A stretch of 54,813 nt of DNA from NCBI RefSeq assembly GCF_009496285.1, contig NZ_WIJK01000015.1, positions 1 through 54,813 of the forward strand, read 5' to 3'. Positions 9,108 to 17,613 of the stretch are shown in pieces. Both the position numbers and the translations under genes were made by a program. The DNA comes from Streptococcus mitis (lineage in GTDB: Bacteria; Bacillota; Bacilli; Lactobacillales; Streptococcaceae). Each line of letters opens with the position of its first letter. The stretch's first letter is position 1. Under the pieces are notes generated by a model. That model saw only the letters and a list, made by a program, of their open reading frames with translations. It was not told the DNA's origin and made no database searches.

Positions 9108-10109
9108 ATGGATGAAGTTTTATTTTTTGGAGAAGATGACTTCGATATTCTTGATATTGATGGTTATGAACTAAAACCCTCATCGTTTTTTAATAAGTTA
9201 CCAGAAATAGCCAAACCTTTAGTCAAAAATGCAAATAAAATCTTATCTGAAGTAGAAAAAATGTTATATTCTGCTCCAGCCTTTATCAATGTTGTCCAAT
9301 CTAGTATACCTGAAGAGGTTTTTCAGGCAATTCTTTCTCCAGAACAACGGGAACAAATTGCTCAAGGAGTGTTAAAATTAATGACAAAGAAAGATGGCTC
9401 TCTCTTGGCTGTATTAGTAAACACTAATACTAATAAAGTCATTGGAAATGTACCATTGAAATCTGTTAAGTTGACACCAGAATTAAATAAAGCGTTAGCC
9501 GATTATTCGTCACAAATTCAAATGGCTCAGATTGCAGAGGAGATTCAGAATGTACAATATGCTATTGAGGACGTCAGAAAAGGACAGGAGTCAGATAGAC
9601 TTGCAATAGCCTATAGTTGTCAACAGAAACTCTTGCAAGCTAGAGAAATATCAGATTCAAACATTAGAACAATGATGTTACTGCAAGTTATTTCAGATGC
9701 AGAAGATAGTAGAAATCTCTTAATGCTTAGTCAAAAATCAAATGTAAATTTTATCAAAGAACAACCAGATTCTACTTGGGGTAAGTTATTAAAAGGGGAT
9801 AAACCAGATAAAATTGAAGCTCGTATGAATGAGATTAGAGATGGATTAGCAGCTGTAAATATTGTTTCACTATCAGCAGCAATAGCTTATAATGAGTTGG
9901 GCGAGAAAAAAGCTGCTCAAAAAAGTTTGGATTACTTTGGGAAATTTATTAACGAAACTTATCTCAGTTCTCAGGAATTAGTAGAGAGACTCGATCTACT
10001 TGATCCTTCTCCTACAAATTACTGGACAAAAGAATTGCCAAAAATTGAAACTTCTATAATGAAATTGCCAAATAAACCAGATTCTATTGAGACAGAGGTG
10101 TTAGAATGA
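9108..10109 (+). CDS. Unrecognised helical protein, first gene of an accessory two-gene cassette
   Basis: I do not recognise this 333-residue protein. It starts with an acidic segment (MDEVLFFGEDDFDILDIDGY), has no signal peptide or membrane helix, and looks almost entirely alpha-helical after residue 110. A likely coiled coil is at about 130-165 (IAEEIQNVQYAIEDVRKGQ), and helical-repeat-like segments follow (DGLAAVNIVSLSAAIAYNEL). No nuclease, NTPase or toxin motif is visible. Its stop overlaps the next start (ATGA). The cassette is AT-rich, has its own promoter and adjoins an IS remnant, which suggests acquired DNA. A defence, immunity or phage-derived role is possible but unsupported. Confidence 0.75.
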   Translation: MDEVLFFGEDDFDILDIDGYELKPSSFFNKLPEIAKPLVKNANKILSEVEKMLYSAPAFINVVQSSIPEEVFQAILSPEQREQIAQGVLKLMTKKDGSLLAVLVNTNTNKVIGNVPLKSVKLTPELNKALADYSSQIQMAQIAEEIQNVQYAIEDVRKGQESDRLAIAYSCQQKLLQAREISDSNIRTMMLLQVISDAEDSRNLLMLSQKSNVNFIKEQPDSTWGKLLKGDKPDKIEARMNEIRDGLAAVNIVSLSAAIAYNELGEKKAAQKSLDYFGKFINETYLSSQELVERLDLLDPSPTNYWTKELPKIETSIMKLPNKPDSIETEVLE

Positions 10110-10303
10110 AAAAAATAAAAAAATGCAAGACATGTACTAGGGATTTACCATCAAGTTATAAGCACAATAAGTGCGAATCATGTAGAAACAAAAAAATAGA
10201 TGAAGCAAAAAAGATACTTAAAGTTGTTGGACAAGTTGGAAGTGTGGTTACTCCAGTTGTAGTTGGTATGTTGATGAATAAAACTAAGAATAAGAAGAAA
10301 TAA
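10106..10303 (+). CDS. Small zinc-ribbon protein with C-terminal hydrophobic helix
   Basis: A 65-residue basic protein. The N-terminus has two CxxC pairs, CKTC and CESC, 15 residues apart, as in a zinc ribbon. The C-terminal half has one hydrophobic stretch (about residues 38-57, VVGQVGSVVTPVVVGMLM) ending in a Lys-rich tail, so it is probably a tail-anchored membrane miniprotein. Its ATG overlaps the stop of the 333-residue gene by 4 nt, so the products are probably made together and may interact. No function is known to me. Confidence 0.7.
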   Translation: MKKIKKCKTCTRDLPSSYKHNKCESCRNKKIDEAKKILKVVGQVGSVVTPVVVGMLMNKTKNKKK

Positions 10304-10340
10304 ACTAATCTATTAAGTACCTAGAAAGGAAACTCTCAAA

Positions 10341-11033
10341 TTGTCCTACAAATTTCTACTCTTCGACCTCGATCACACCTTACTCGATTTTGATGCTGCT
10401 GAGGATATAGCTCTGACGCAACTCTTAGAAGAAGAAGGAGTAGAGGATATCCAAAATTACAAAGATTATTATGTGCCCATGAACAAAGCCCTTTGGAAGG
10501 ATTTGGAACAGAAAAAAATTACAAAGGATGCGTTAATTAACACTCGTTTTGAAAAATTGTTTGCTCATTTTGGTATTGAAAAAGATGGGTCCTACTTAGC
10601 AGAGCGCTACCAGTTTTTCCTTTCCAAACAGGGGCAGACTTACCTAGGTGTGGAAGATTTATTAAAAAATTTGATAAAACAAGACTATGAGCTCTATGCT
10701 GCGACAAATGGCATTACTGGCATTCAGACGGGACGTTTGGCTCAATCGGGTCTGGCACCTTATTTCAATCAAGTTTTTATCTCTGAACAGCTGCAAACAC
10801 AAAAACCGGATGCTCTCTTTTATGAAAAAATTGGTCAGCAGATTGAAGGTTTTAGCAAAGAAAAGACGCTGATGATTGGAGATTCCCTAACCGCCGACAT
10901 TCAAGGTGGCAATAATGCTGGAATTGACACGATTTGGTACAACCCTCATCACCTAGAAAATTACACACAAGCCCAGCCGACTTACGAAATCCATTCTTAT
11001 CAAGACTTGCTGGATTGTTTAGATAAACTGTAA
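10341..11033 (+). CDS. YjjG-type HAD hydrolase (noncanonical pyrimidine nucleotidase family)
   Basis: A 230-residue HAD phosphatase. Motif I is FDLDHTLLDF (nucleophile Asp near residue 9), motif II includes AATNGITGIQTGRL, the lysine is in QKPDALFY and motif III is MIGDSLTADIQGG. These fit the YjjG/TIGR02254 subfamily, which dephosphorylates pyrimidine nucleotides including noncanonical ones. The start is TTG at 10341 with AGAAAGGA upstream. A house-cleaning role would fit the following ung and mutX genes, but that link is inference. Confidence 0.88.
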   Translation: MSYKFLLFDLDHTLLDFDAAEDIALTQLLEEEGVEDIQNYKDYYVPMNKALWKDLEQKKITKDALINTRFEKLFAHFGIEKDGSYLAERYQFFLSKQGQTYLGVEDLLKNLIKQDYELYAATNGITGIQTGRLAQSGLAPYFNQVFISEQLQTQKPDALFYEKIGQQIEGFSKEKTLMIGDSLTADIQGGNNAGIDTIWYNPHHLENYTQAQPTYEIHSYQDLLDCLDKL

Positions 11034-11058
11034 AAAGTGGTTTAGATAGCCACTTTTT
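11032..11058 (+). terminator. Terminator after the HAD gene
   Basis: AAAAAGTGG (11032-11040) pairs with CCACTTTTT (11050-11058). The ung promoter begins at its last base. Confidence 0.8.
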
Positions 11059-11066
11059 GCTATAAT
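11058..11066 (+). promoter_or_regulatory. Extended -10 promoter of ung-mutX-pyrC
   Basis: TGCTATAAT directly follows the preceding terminator stem and lies 28 nt before the ung start. The -35 region (TGGTTT at 11038) is weak and lies inside the hairpin. Confidence 0.6.
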
Positions 11067-11094
11067 AGAGGCAGTAAAAACGAAGGAGTTGGCT

Positions 11095-11748
11095 ATGGAA
11101 CACTCGTCTTGGCATGCTTTGATTAAGGAGCAATTACCCAAAGGTTATTTCGGTAAAATCAATCAGTTTATGAACCAGGTCTATGCTCAGGGAACCGTTT
11201 ATCCACCTAAGGAGAAGGTTTTTCAAGCTCTCTTGACAACACCGCTTGAAGAAGTTAAAGTGGTGATTCTAGGGCAAGACCCCTATCATGGGCCAGGTCA
11301 GGCGCAAGGCTTGAGTTTTTCTGTTCCTAACTCTATCCCGGCTCCGCCATCCCTGCAAAATATCTTGAAAGAATTGTCAGATGATATCGGAGTTAAGAAA
11401 TCACATGATTTGACAGCTTGGGCTGAGCAAGGAGTCTTGCTTCTTAATGCTTGCTTGACTGTTCCTGCTGGTCAGGCCAATGGTCATGCTGGTCAGATAT
11501 GGGAGCCATTTACAGATGCTGTGATTCAGGTGGTCAATCATCTAGATAGGCCAGTCGTTTTTGTACTCTGGGGAGCCTATGCACGCAAGAAGAAGGCCTT
11601 AGTTACCAATCATCAGCACTTGATTATCGAATCAGCCCATCCCAGTCCGTTGTCGGTTTATAGAGGATTTTGGGGTTCCAAGCCTTTTTCCAAGGCCAAT
11701 GCATTCTTAACAGAGACAGGACAAGAGCCGATTGATTGGCTTAGATAA
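11095..11748 (+). CDS. ung: Uracil-DNA glycosylase
   Basis: A 217-residue family 1 UDG that removes uracil from DNA. The water-activating motif [18 protein letters not shown] (Asp near residue 62) and the leucine loop [13 protein letters not shown] near the C-terminus are intact. I chose the ATG at 11095 (MEHSSWHAL), placed correctly after AAGGAG; a TTG two codons upstream is also open. mutX follows after 9 nt, as in the ung-mutX arrangement I recall for S. pneumoniae. Confidence 0.97.
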   Translation: MEHSSWHALIKEQLPKGYFGKINQFMNQVYAQGTVYPPKEKVFQALLTTPLEEVKVVILGQDPYHGPGQAQGLSFSVPNSIPAPPSLQNILKELSDDIGVKKSHDLTAWAEQGVLLLNACLTVPAGQANGHAGQIWEPFTDAVIQVVNHLDRPVVFVLWGAYARKKKALVTNHQHLIIESAHPSPLSVYRGFWGSKPFSKANAFLTETGQEPIDWLR

Positions 11749-11757
11749 GGAGAGAAT

Positions 11758-12222
11758 ATGCCTCAGTTAGCGACAATTTGCTACATTGACAACGGGAAAG
11801 AGCTACTCATGCTTCATCGCAATAAAAAGCCTAATGATGTCCATGAAGGGAAATGGATCGGTGTAGGTGGAAAGTTAGAACGGGGGGAAACTCCACAAGA
11901 ATGTGCTGCTCGTGAAATTCTTGAAGAAACTGGTCTAAGAGCAAAACCAGTATTAAAAGGAGTAATCACCTTTCCAGAGTTTACACCAGACCTTGACTGG
12001 TACACCTATGTATTTAAGGTAACTGAGTTTGAAGGTGAGTTGATTGACTGTAATGAAGGAACCTTAGAATGGGTTCCTTACGATGAGGTTTTAAGTAAGC
12101 CGACCTGGGAAGGGGACCATACCTTTGTAGAGTGGCTTTTAGAAGATAAACCATTCTTTTCAGCTAAATTTGTCTATGATGGTGATAAATTATTGGATAC
12201 CCAAGTGGATTTCTACGAATAA
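11758..12222 (+). CDS. mutX: 8-oxo-dGTP diphosphatase MutX (NUDIX)
   Basis: A 154-residue NUDIX hydrolase that removes oxidised dGTP from the nucleotide pool. The NUDIX box is complete: GKLERGE, then seven residues, then REILEETG (about 37-60). The whole sequence closely resembles the pneumococcal MutX antimutator as I remember it. It lies between ung (9 nt before) and pyrC (12 nt after) in one transcript, so two mutation-avoidance genes share an operon with pyrimidine synthesis. Confidence 0.94.
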   Translation: MPQLATICYIDNGKELLMLHRNKKPNDVHEGKWIGVGGKLERGETPQECAAREILEETGLRAKPVLKGVITFPEFTPDLDWYTYVFKVTEFEGELIDCNEGTLEWVPYDEVLSKPTWEGDHTFVEWLLEDKPFFSAKFVYDGDKLLDTQVDFYE

Positions 12223-12234
12223 AGGAGTAAAGTG

Positions 12235-13506
12235 ATGTTAGTAATCAAAAACGGCCGTGTAATGGATCCTAAGTCTGGTTTGGATCAAGTCAGTGATATT
12301 TTAGTTGAAAATGGAAAAATCGTTAAAATCGCTCCTCGAATCGATGTTGAGGGAGTTCAAGTAATAGATGCTACTGGTCTTGTAGTTGCGCCTGGATTGG
12401 TGGATATCCATGTTCATTTCCGTGAACCTGGTCAAACTCATAAAGAAGACATTCATACGGGAGCACTAGCAGCAGCTGCAGGTGGATTTACAACTGTCGT
12501 TATGATGGCTAATACTAATCCAACGATCTCTGACGTAGAAACCTTACAAGAAGTCCTTCAGTCGGCAGCTAAGGAAAAAATCAATGTCAAGACTGTAGCA
12601 ACGATTACCAAGAACTTTAATGGCCAAGGTTTGACAGACTTTAAGTCGCTTTTAGAAGCTGGAGCTGTTGGTTTTTCTGATGACGGAATTCCACTTGAAA
12701 GAAGTAAAGTTGTCAAGGAAGCCATGGAAGAGGCTAAAAAACTCAACACCTTTATCAGTCTGCACGAAGAAGATCCTGGTCTGAATGGTACGCTAGGTTT
12801 TAATGAAAATATTGCTAAAGAACACTTCCATATTTGTGGCGCTACAGGGGTTGCAGAGTATGCAATGATTGCACGTGATGTCATGATTGCCTATGCAACA
12901 AAAGCCCATGTTCATATCCAGCACTTATCCAAGGAAGAAAGTGTTAAGGTTGTGGAGTTCGCTCAAAATATGGGAGCAAACGTAACTGCAGAAGTAGCAC
13001 CCCAGCATTTTTCTAAGACTGAAACTCTTCTTTTGACTAAAGGAAGTAACGCTAAGATGAATCCACCTCTTCGTCTGGAGTCTGACCGTCGTGCAGTTAT
13101 TGAAGGACTTAAATCTGGAGTCATTTCTGTCATTGCTACTGACCACGCGCCTCACCATGCTGACGAAAAAAATGTTGAGGATATTACCAAAGCTCCATCA
13201 GGTATGACAGGTTTAGAAACTTCTTTGTCACTCGGTTTAACTTACTTAGTCGAAGCTGGTGAGCTAACCCTGATGGAATTATTAGAAAAAATGACAGTAA
13301 ACCCTGCCAAATTGTATAATTTTGAAGCAGGATATTTGGCTGAAAACGGCCCAGCTGATATTACAATTTTCGATGATAAAGCTGACCGAATCGTTGATAC
13401 GCATTTTGCTTCTAAATCAGCTAATTCTCCATTTATTGGTGAACAATTAAAAGGGCAGGTTAAATATACTATCTGTATGGGACAAATCGTTTATCAAGCA
13501 GATTAG
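12235..13506 (+). CDS. pyrC: Dihydroorotase (class I)
   Basis: A 423-residue zinc amidohydrolase closing carbamoyl-aspartate to dihydroorotate in pyrimidine synthesis. The metal-binding signature [16 protein letters not shown] is near residue 58, further His ligands lie in FISLHEED and [10 protein letters not shown], and the catalytic Asp is in ATDHAPHH (near 304). I chose ATG 12235 over the adjoining GTG at 12232; AAAGGAG precedes both. The other pyr genes are not adjacent. Confidence 0.96.
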   Translation: MLVIKNGRVMDPKSGLDQVSDILVENGKIVKIAPRIDVEGVQVIDATGLVVAPGLVDIHVHFREPGQTHKEDIHTGALAAAAGGFTTVVMMANTNPTISDVETLQEVLQSAAKEKINVKTVATITKNFNGQGLTDFKSLLEAGAVGFSDDGIPLERSKVVKEAMEEAKKLNTFISLHEEDPGLNGTLGFNENIAKEHFHICGATGVAEYAMIARDVMIAYATKAHVHIQHLSKEESVKVVEFAQNMGANVTAEVAPQHFSKTETLLLTKGSNAKMNPPLRLESDRRAVIEGLKSGVISVIATDHAPHHADEKNVEDITKAPSGMTGLETSLSLGLTYLVEAGELTLMELLEKMTVNPAKLYNFEAGYLAENGPADITIFDDKADRIVDTHFASKSANSPFIGEQLKGQVKYTICMGQIVYQAD

Positions 13507-13516
13507 GAGCTTGAGG

Positions 13517-13785
13517 ATGAATTATTTTCGTAAACTTAGAATCGTAAACGAAATGCTTGCCATGGAGTATATTGTCAAGCCGCTAACCGTGCTAAAATTC
13601 AGTATGAAACCAAGGAAAAAGCTGATCATGCTGTAGAGTATGATAATGGTGGCTTGGTTAGAAGCTATTATTGCGCCTCATGTAATTGCTGGCACACGAC
13701 ATCAAAAACTAGTAATCCACCTTTGAGCTTGAGAAAATACGGCTTAAAGCTTTTTGGCTTGGATGCAAAGGAGCAGAAAGAGTAG
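13517..13785 (+). pseudogene. Frameshifted small zinc-finger-like protein gene
   Basis: An ATG at 13517 with AGGAG at the right distance opens MNYFRKLR, but the frame then runs into an early stop. The -1 frame is open from 13540 to a TAG at 13783 and gives 81 coherent residues without an upstream start, including CHGVYC, a YYCASCNCWHTTS zinc-finger-like cluster and a basic C-terminus. Restoring one A near 13538-13541 (AGAATCG to AGAAATCG) joins the two parts into a protein of about 89 residues. The gene sits between pyrC and the MATE exporter. It is either a real loss of function or a sequencing error. Confidence 0.7.
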
Positions 13786-13787
13786 GT

Positions 13788-15128
13788 ATGCATTCAACAG
13801 AAACTATTAAAGACAAAATCATCTTATTTTTAAAAATTTTCTTCCCTATTTTAATTTATCAATTCGCTAATTATTCCGCATCTTTTGTCGATACCACGAT
13901 GACAGGCCAATATAATACTCTCGATCTAGCGGGTGTTTCAATTGCAACTAGTTTATGGAATCCTTTCTTTACCTTTTTGACTGGAATCGTCTCAGCCTTG
14001 GTCCCTATTATTGGTCACCATTTGGGACAAGGAAAAAAGAAAGAAGTTTCTTCGGATTTTTATCAATTTCTTTATTTGGCTTTAGCCTTATCTATCGTAC
14101 TTTTTGGCTTGGTTTTCTTTTTAGCACCAATTGTGTTACAATTCATGGGACTGGAAGTGACTGTATCCAGCGTTGCCATACGTTATCTGTGGCTCTTAGC
14201 CATCGGTATTATTCCTCTCTTGCTTTTTAGTGTTATTCGATCGCTACTTGATACGCTAGGACTGACAAAATTGTCTATGTATCTCATGCTCCTCTTGCTA
14301 CCCTTAAATAGTGGTTTCAACTATGTATTGATTTATGGAGCTTTTGGTTTTCCTGAGTTAGGAGGTGCAGGAGCAGGTCTGGGGACTTCCCTTGCCTACT
14401 GGGCTTTGTTGCTGATTTCGGTTTTGGTCTTGTTAAAGCATAAAAAGCTCAAGGAATATCAACTCCAAAAACCTATGCCCCTACAAATCAAAAAAATCAA
14501 GGAAGCTATTTATCTTGGTCTACCAATTGGTGGAACGGTATTTGCTGAAGTAGCCATTTTTTCAGTTGTTGGTTTGATTATGGCGAAATTCTCATCACTT
14601 ATTATTGCCAGTCATCAGTCAGCTATGAATTTTTCAAATCTGATGTATGCTTTTCCTATGAGTATTTCAACTGCGATGGCTATTGTGATTTCTTATGAGG
14701 TAGGAGCTAAACGATTAGACGATGCTAAACAGTATATCCATATTGGTCGTTTAACAGCAATGATGTTTGCAATTTTAACACTTAGCTTTCTTTACATCTA
14801 TCGTGAAAATGTAGCCAGACTATATGGTCAAGATCCAGAATTTATCCAACTAACAGCTTCTTTTATGACCTATAGCTTGTTCTTCCAGTTAGCTGATACC
14901 TTTGCGGCACCTTTGCAAGGGATTTTAAGAGGTTACAAGGATACGATTGTTCCTTTTTGCCTTGGTCTTCTTGGATACTGGGGTGTTGGGATTCCGCTTG
15001 GGTTATATCTTGATTATTCGACTAGTTTAGGTGCGTACTCCTATTGGATTGCTCTCATCATTAGTTTAATGGTAAGTGGAATTCTTTATCAGTGGCGTTT
15101 ACAAGTTATTATGAAAAGATTCAAATAA
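13788..15128 (+). CDS. MATE family efflux transporter
   Basis: A 446-residue membrane protein with about 12 hydrophobic helices and the two-fold repeat of the MATE family (polysaccharide/MATE exporter superfamily). Conserved features include DTTMTGQYNTLDLAGVSIA in helix 1-2 and the second-half SHQSAMNFSNLMYAFPMSIS. It probably exports cationic drugs or metabolites in exchange for Na+ or H+, but the substrate is unknown. It starts 2 nt after the frameshifted gene and ends at a strong terminator. Confidence 0.92.
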   Translation: MHSTETIKDKIILFLKIFFPILIYQFANYSASFVDTTMTGQYNTLDLAGVSIATSLWNPFFTFLTGIVSALVPIIGHHLGQGKKKEVSSDFYQFLYLALALSIVLFGLVFFLAPIVLQFMGLEVTVSSVAIRYLWLLAIGIIPLLLFSVIRSLLDTLGLTKLSMYLMLLLLPLNSGFNYVLIYGAFGFPELGGAGAGLGTSLAYWALLLISVLVLLKHKKLKEYQLQKPMPLQIKKIKEAIYLGLPIGGTVFAEVAIFSVVGLIMAKFSSLIIASHQSAMNFSNLMYAFPMSISTAMAIVISYEVGAKRLDDAKQYIHIGRLTAMMFAILTLSFLYIYRENVARLYGQDPEFIQLTASFMTYSLFFQLADTFAAPLQGILRGYKDTIVPFCLGLLGYWGVGIPLGLYLDYSTSLGAYSYWIALIISLMVSGILYQWRLQVIMKRFK

Positions 15129-15177
15129 TTTGTTGAAAAATAATGAAAAAATAACTTGTGAAATTTGTATTTTATAT

Positions 15178-15212
15178 AAAGAAAAGTCTTGGTTTTACTG
15201 ACTTTTCTTTTT
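15178..15212 (+). terminator. Terminator after the MATE gene
   Basis: AAAGAAAAGTC (15178-15188) pairs with GACTTTTCTTT (15200-15210), with a T-run to 15212. Confidence 0.8.
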
Positions 15213-15242
15213 GTATATTGTGAAAAATTGCAGGCATATTTT

Positions 15243-15271
15243 TTGACACAAATTAACATATACAGTAAAAT
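15243..15271 (+). promoter_or_regulatory. Strong promoter of the dehydrogenase complex operon
   Basis: TTGACA (15243-15248) and TAAAAT (15266-15271) are spaced by exactly 17 bp, and AGAAAGG precedes the E1alpha start. No convincing cre or complete Rex site was seen; two isolated TTGTGAA half-sites lie upstream. Confidence 0.75.
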
Positions 15272-15307
15272 AGAACTATAAGAATTTAAACTTAGAAAGG
15301 CAAGATT

Positions 15308-16276
15308 ATGTCAACTTTAGATAAAAATCTTTTGCTTGAGATGTTCCGTAAGATGGAAGAAATTCGTCGTATGGATTTAAAAATTGCTCAATTAGTAAAA
15401 AAAGGTAAAGTGCCAGGTATGACGCACTTTTCTGTTGGTGAGGAAGCTGCAAACGTTGGGGCTATGTTAGCTCTAAACGAAGACGACTTCATAACATCGA
15501 ACCACCGTGGTCACGGACAAGCCATTGCTAAAGGAATCGACCTTAATGGTATGATGGCTGAAATCCTTGGTAAGTATACTGGAACTTGTAAAGGTAAAGG
15601 TGGATCAATGCACATCGCCGACCTTGATGCAGGTAACCTTGGTGCCAACGGTATTGTTGGTGGTGGTATGGGGATTGCAGTAGGGGCTGCCCTTACTCAA
15701 CAAATGAAAAACACTGGTAAAATCGTTGTTTGCTTCTTTGGTGATGGAGCGACGAATGAAGGTGTATTCCACGAAGCTGTTAATATGGCTTCAATTTGGA
15801 ATCTTCCAGTAATTTTCTACTGTATCAATAACGGCTATGGAATCTCTGCCGATATTAAGAAAATGACAAATGTCAAGCATATCCACGAGCGTAGCGCAGC
15901 TTACGGTATTCCTGGAATGTTTATCGAAGACGGTAACAATGTTATCGATGTCTACGAAGGATTTAAGAAAGCGGTTGACCATGTTCGTTCTGGTAAAGGC
16001 CCTGTCTTGATTGAAAGTGTAACCTATCGTTGGCTTGGTCACTCATCATCAGACCCTGGTAAATATCGTACACGTGAAGAAGTCGATATGTGGAAGGAAA
16101 AAGATCCAATCGAAAACCTCCGCAAGTACCTTGTTGAAAATAAAATTGCTAGTGCAGAAGAACTTGAAGAAATTCAGGCTCAAGTCAAGGAAGCAGTGGA
16201 GGCATCTGTTAAGTTTGCAGAAGAAAGTCCATTCCCTCCGCTTGAATCAGCATTTGAAGATATTTACGCAGACTAA
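15308..16276 (+). CDS. pdhA: Pyruvate (acetoin-type) dehydrogenase E1 component, alpha subunit
   Basis: A 322-residue thiamine diphosphate enzyme subunit that decarboxylates the 2-oxoacid. The ThDP motif runs from GDGATNEG to the NNGYGIS segment (about 143-180), and the MTHFSVGEEA and HRGHGQAIAKG regions are typical of E1alpha. It is often annotated acoA in pneumococci, but lactate/pyruvate metabolism and the linked lplA argue for a pyruvate dehydrogenase role; the substrate is inferred. It is the first gene of E1alpha, E1beta, E2, E3, lplA. Confidence 0.93.
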   Translation: MSTLDKNLLLEMFRKMEEIRRMDLKIAQLVKKGKVPGMTHFSVGEEAANVGAMLALNEDDFITSNHRGHGQAIAKGIDLNGMMAEILGKYTGTCKGKGGSMHIADLDAGNLGANGIVGGGMGIAVGAALTQQMKNTGKIVVCFFGDGATNEGVFHEAVNMASIWNLPVIFYCINNGYGISADIKKMTNVKHIHERSAAYGIPGMFIEDGNNVIDVYEGFKKAVDHVRSGKGPVLIESVTYRWLGHSSSDPGKYRTREEVDMWKEKDPIENLRKYLVENKIASAEELEEIQAQVKEAVEASVKFAEESPFPPLESAFEDIYAD

Positions 16277-16293
16277 GGAGAAGTAGAGAAAAT

Positions 16294-17286
16294 ATGGAAA
16301 CTAAATTAATGTCTTTCCGCGATACCATTATCCTTGCAATGTCTGAGGAAATGCGTCGTGATGAAAATGTACTCTTGATGGGTGAAGATGTCGGTGTCTT
16401 TGGTGGAGACTTTGGTACATCTGTAGGTATGCTTGAAGAATTTGGACCAGAACGTGTACGTGACTGTCCAATTTCAGAAGCTGCAATTTCTGGTGCTGCT
16501 GCTGGTGCTGCTATGACTGGACTTCGTCCAATCGTTGATATGACTTTCATGGACTTTTCAGTTATTGCCATGGATAATATCGTCAACCAAGCAGCTAAAA
16601 CTCGTTACATGTTTGGTGGTAAAGGTCAAGTGCCTATGACAATCCGCTGTGCAGCTGGTAACGGAGTTGGTTCTGCAGCTCAACACTCACAATCATTGGA
16701 ATCTTGGTTTACTCATATCCCAGGATTGAAGGTTGTAGCTCCAGGTACACCAGCCGATATGAAGGGACTTCTTAAGTCTTCTATCCGTGATAACAACCCT
16801 GTTATCATTCTTGAATACAAATCGGAATTTAACCAAAAAGGTGAAGTACCAGTAGATCCTGACTATACAATTCCGCTTGGTGTTGGTGAAATTAAACGCG
16901 AAGGAACTGATGTAACAGTAGTAACATACGGTAAAATGCTTCGTCGTGTCATGCAAGCAGCTGAAGAATTGGCCGAAGAAGGCATCTCAGTAGAAGTAGT
17001 AGACCCACGTACTTTGGTTCCACTTGATAAAGACATCATTATTAATTCAGTTAAGAAGACTGGAAAAGTGGTTCTTGTCAATGACGCTCATAAGACAAGT
17101 GGATTTATCGGAGAAATCTCAGCTATCATTTCTGAATCAGAAGCATTTGATTACTTGGATGCACCTATTCGCCGTTGTGCTGGTGAAGATGTACCAATGC
17201 CTTATGCACAAAATCTTGAAAATGCAATGATTCCGACAGTTGAAAGCATCAAAGATGCAATCCGTAAAACTTATAACAAACAATAA
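16294..17286 (+). CDS. pdhB: Pyruvate (acetoin-type) dehydrogenase E1 component, beta subunit
   Basis: A 330-residue transketolase-fold partner of E1alpha. Conserved segments include LMGEDVGVFGG near residue 29, RDCPISEAAISGAAAGAA, and EVVDPRTLVPLDKD leading the C-terminal domain. It starts 17 nt after E1alpha with AAGGAGAAG upstream. The next gene, E2, is unusually far away (327 nt), with structured repeats in the gap. Confidence 0.93.
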   Translation: METKLMSFRDTIILAMSEEMRRDENVLLMGEDVGVFGGDFGTSVGMLEEFGPERVRDCPISEAAISGAAAGAAMTGLRPIVDMTFMDFSVIAMDNIVNQAAKTRYMFGGKGQVPMTIRCAAGNGVGSAAQHSQSLESWFTHIPGLKVVAPGTPADMKGLLKSSIRDNNPVIILEYKSEFNQKGEVPVDPDYTIPLGVGEIKREGTDVTVVTYGKMLRRVMQAAEELAEEGISVEVVDPRTLVPLDKDIIINSVKKTGKVVLVNDAHKTSGFIGEISAIISESEAFDYLDAPIRRCAGEDVPMPYAQNLENAMIPTVESIKDAIRKTYNKQ

Positions 17287-17287
17287 C

Positions 17288-17305
17288 ACATAATATAAAT
17301 TATGT
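17288..17305. promoter_or_regulatory. Copy 1 of the 18-bp palindrome ACATAAT-N4-ATTATGT
   Basis: ACATAATATAAATTATGT immediately follows the E1beta stop. The same arm and spacing pattern recurs at 21497, 22911 and 32073. It lacks a T-run on the coding strand, so it is unlikely to be an ordinary terminator. Possible protein-binding site. Confidence 0.5.
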
Positions 17306-17339
17306 AAAAAAATTAATTAGACGAGAAGCTTTGTATCTT

Positions 17340-17600
17340 TTAGGTGCAGAGTTCTCTGCGTTCTTGATATCTTAGATTAGAGCACGGGCTAAAAGCTCGG
17401 AAAAAAGATAAATCTCCTTGACTTCATCGAAGTCTGCGTAGATTTCCTATTTTTCAGTCGCTTTTAAACGCCCTTAGTATCTTATAATTGAATTCGGACG
17501 GAGGTCTGCGAAAAAAAGATAGATTTCCTTGTGTTCATGGAACACATCGTCAATCTCCTATTTTTTCATTGCCCTCTTCGTCCTTAATATCTTGTAATAG
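17340..17600 (+). repeat. Tandem imperfect repeats forming two covarying hairpins before the E2 gene
   Basis: Two related units fill most of the 327-nt gap. Hairpin 1 (17400-17455) has an inner stem GACTTC/GAAGTC and an outer stem AAATCT/AGATTT. Hairpin 2 (17510-17567) has GTGTTC/GAACAC and AGATT/AATCT in the same places. Both start GAAAAAA and end CCTATTTTTC-like. The differences are compensatory on both sides of the stems. A short hairpin GCAGAG-TT-CTCTGC (17346-17359) precedes them, and a CTTnnTATCTT motif recurs at unit boundaries. This may be a known streptococcal interspersed repeat or a leader RNA acting on E2. Confidence 0.7.
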
Positions 17601-17613
17601 AATAGGAGAGGTC

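Noticed and set aside
12558..12884. Minus-strand frame of 108 residues inside pyrC
   Set aside because: Fully antisense to a well-conserved dihydroorotase, low complexity and no start signals.
15121..15300. Rex operator upstream of the dehydrogenase operon
   Set aside because: TTGTGAA half-sites occur twice but without a matching second half at the right spacing.
17488..17613. N-terminal extension of the E2 gene by 42 residues
   Set aside because: It translates the hairpin repeat, has no lipoyl-like sequence, and the ATG at 17614 has a strong ribosome binding site.
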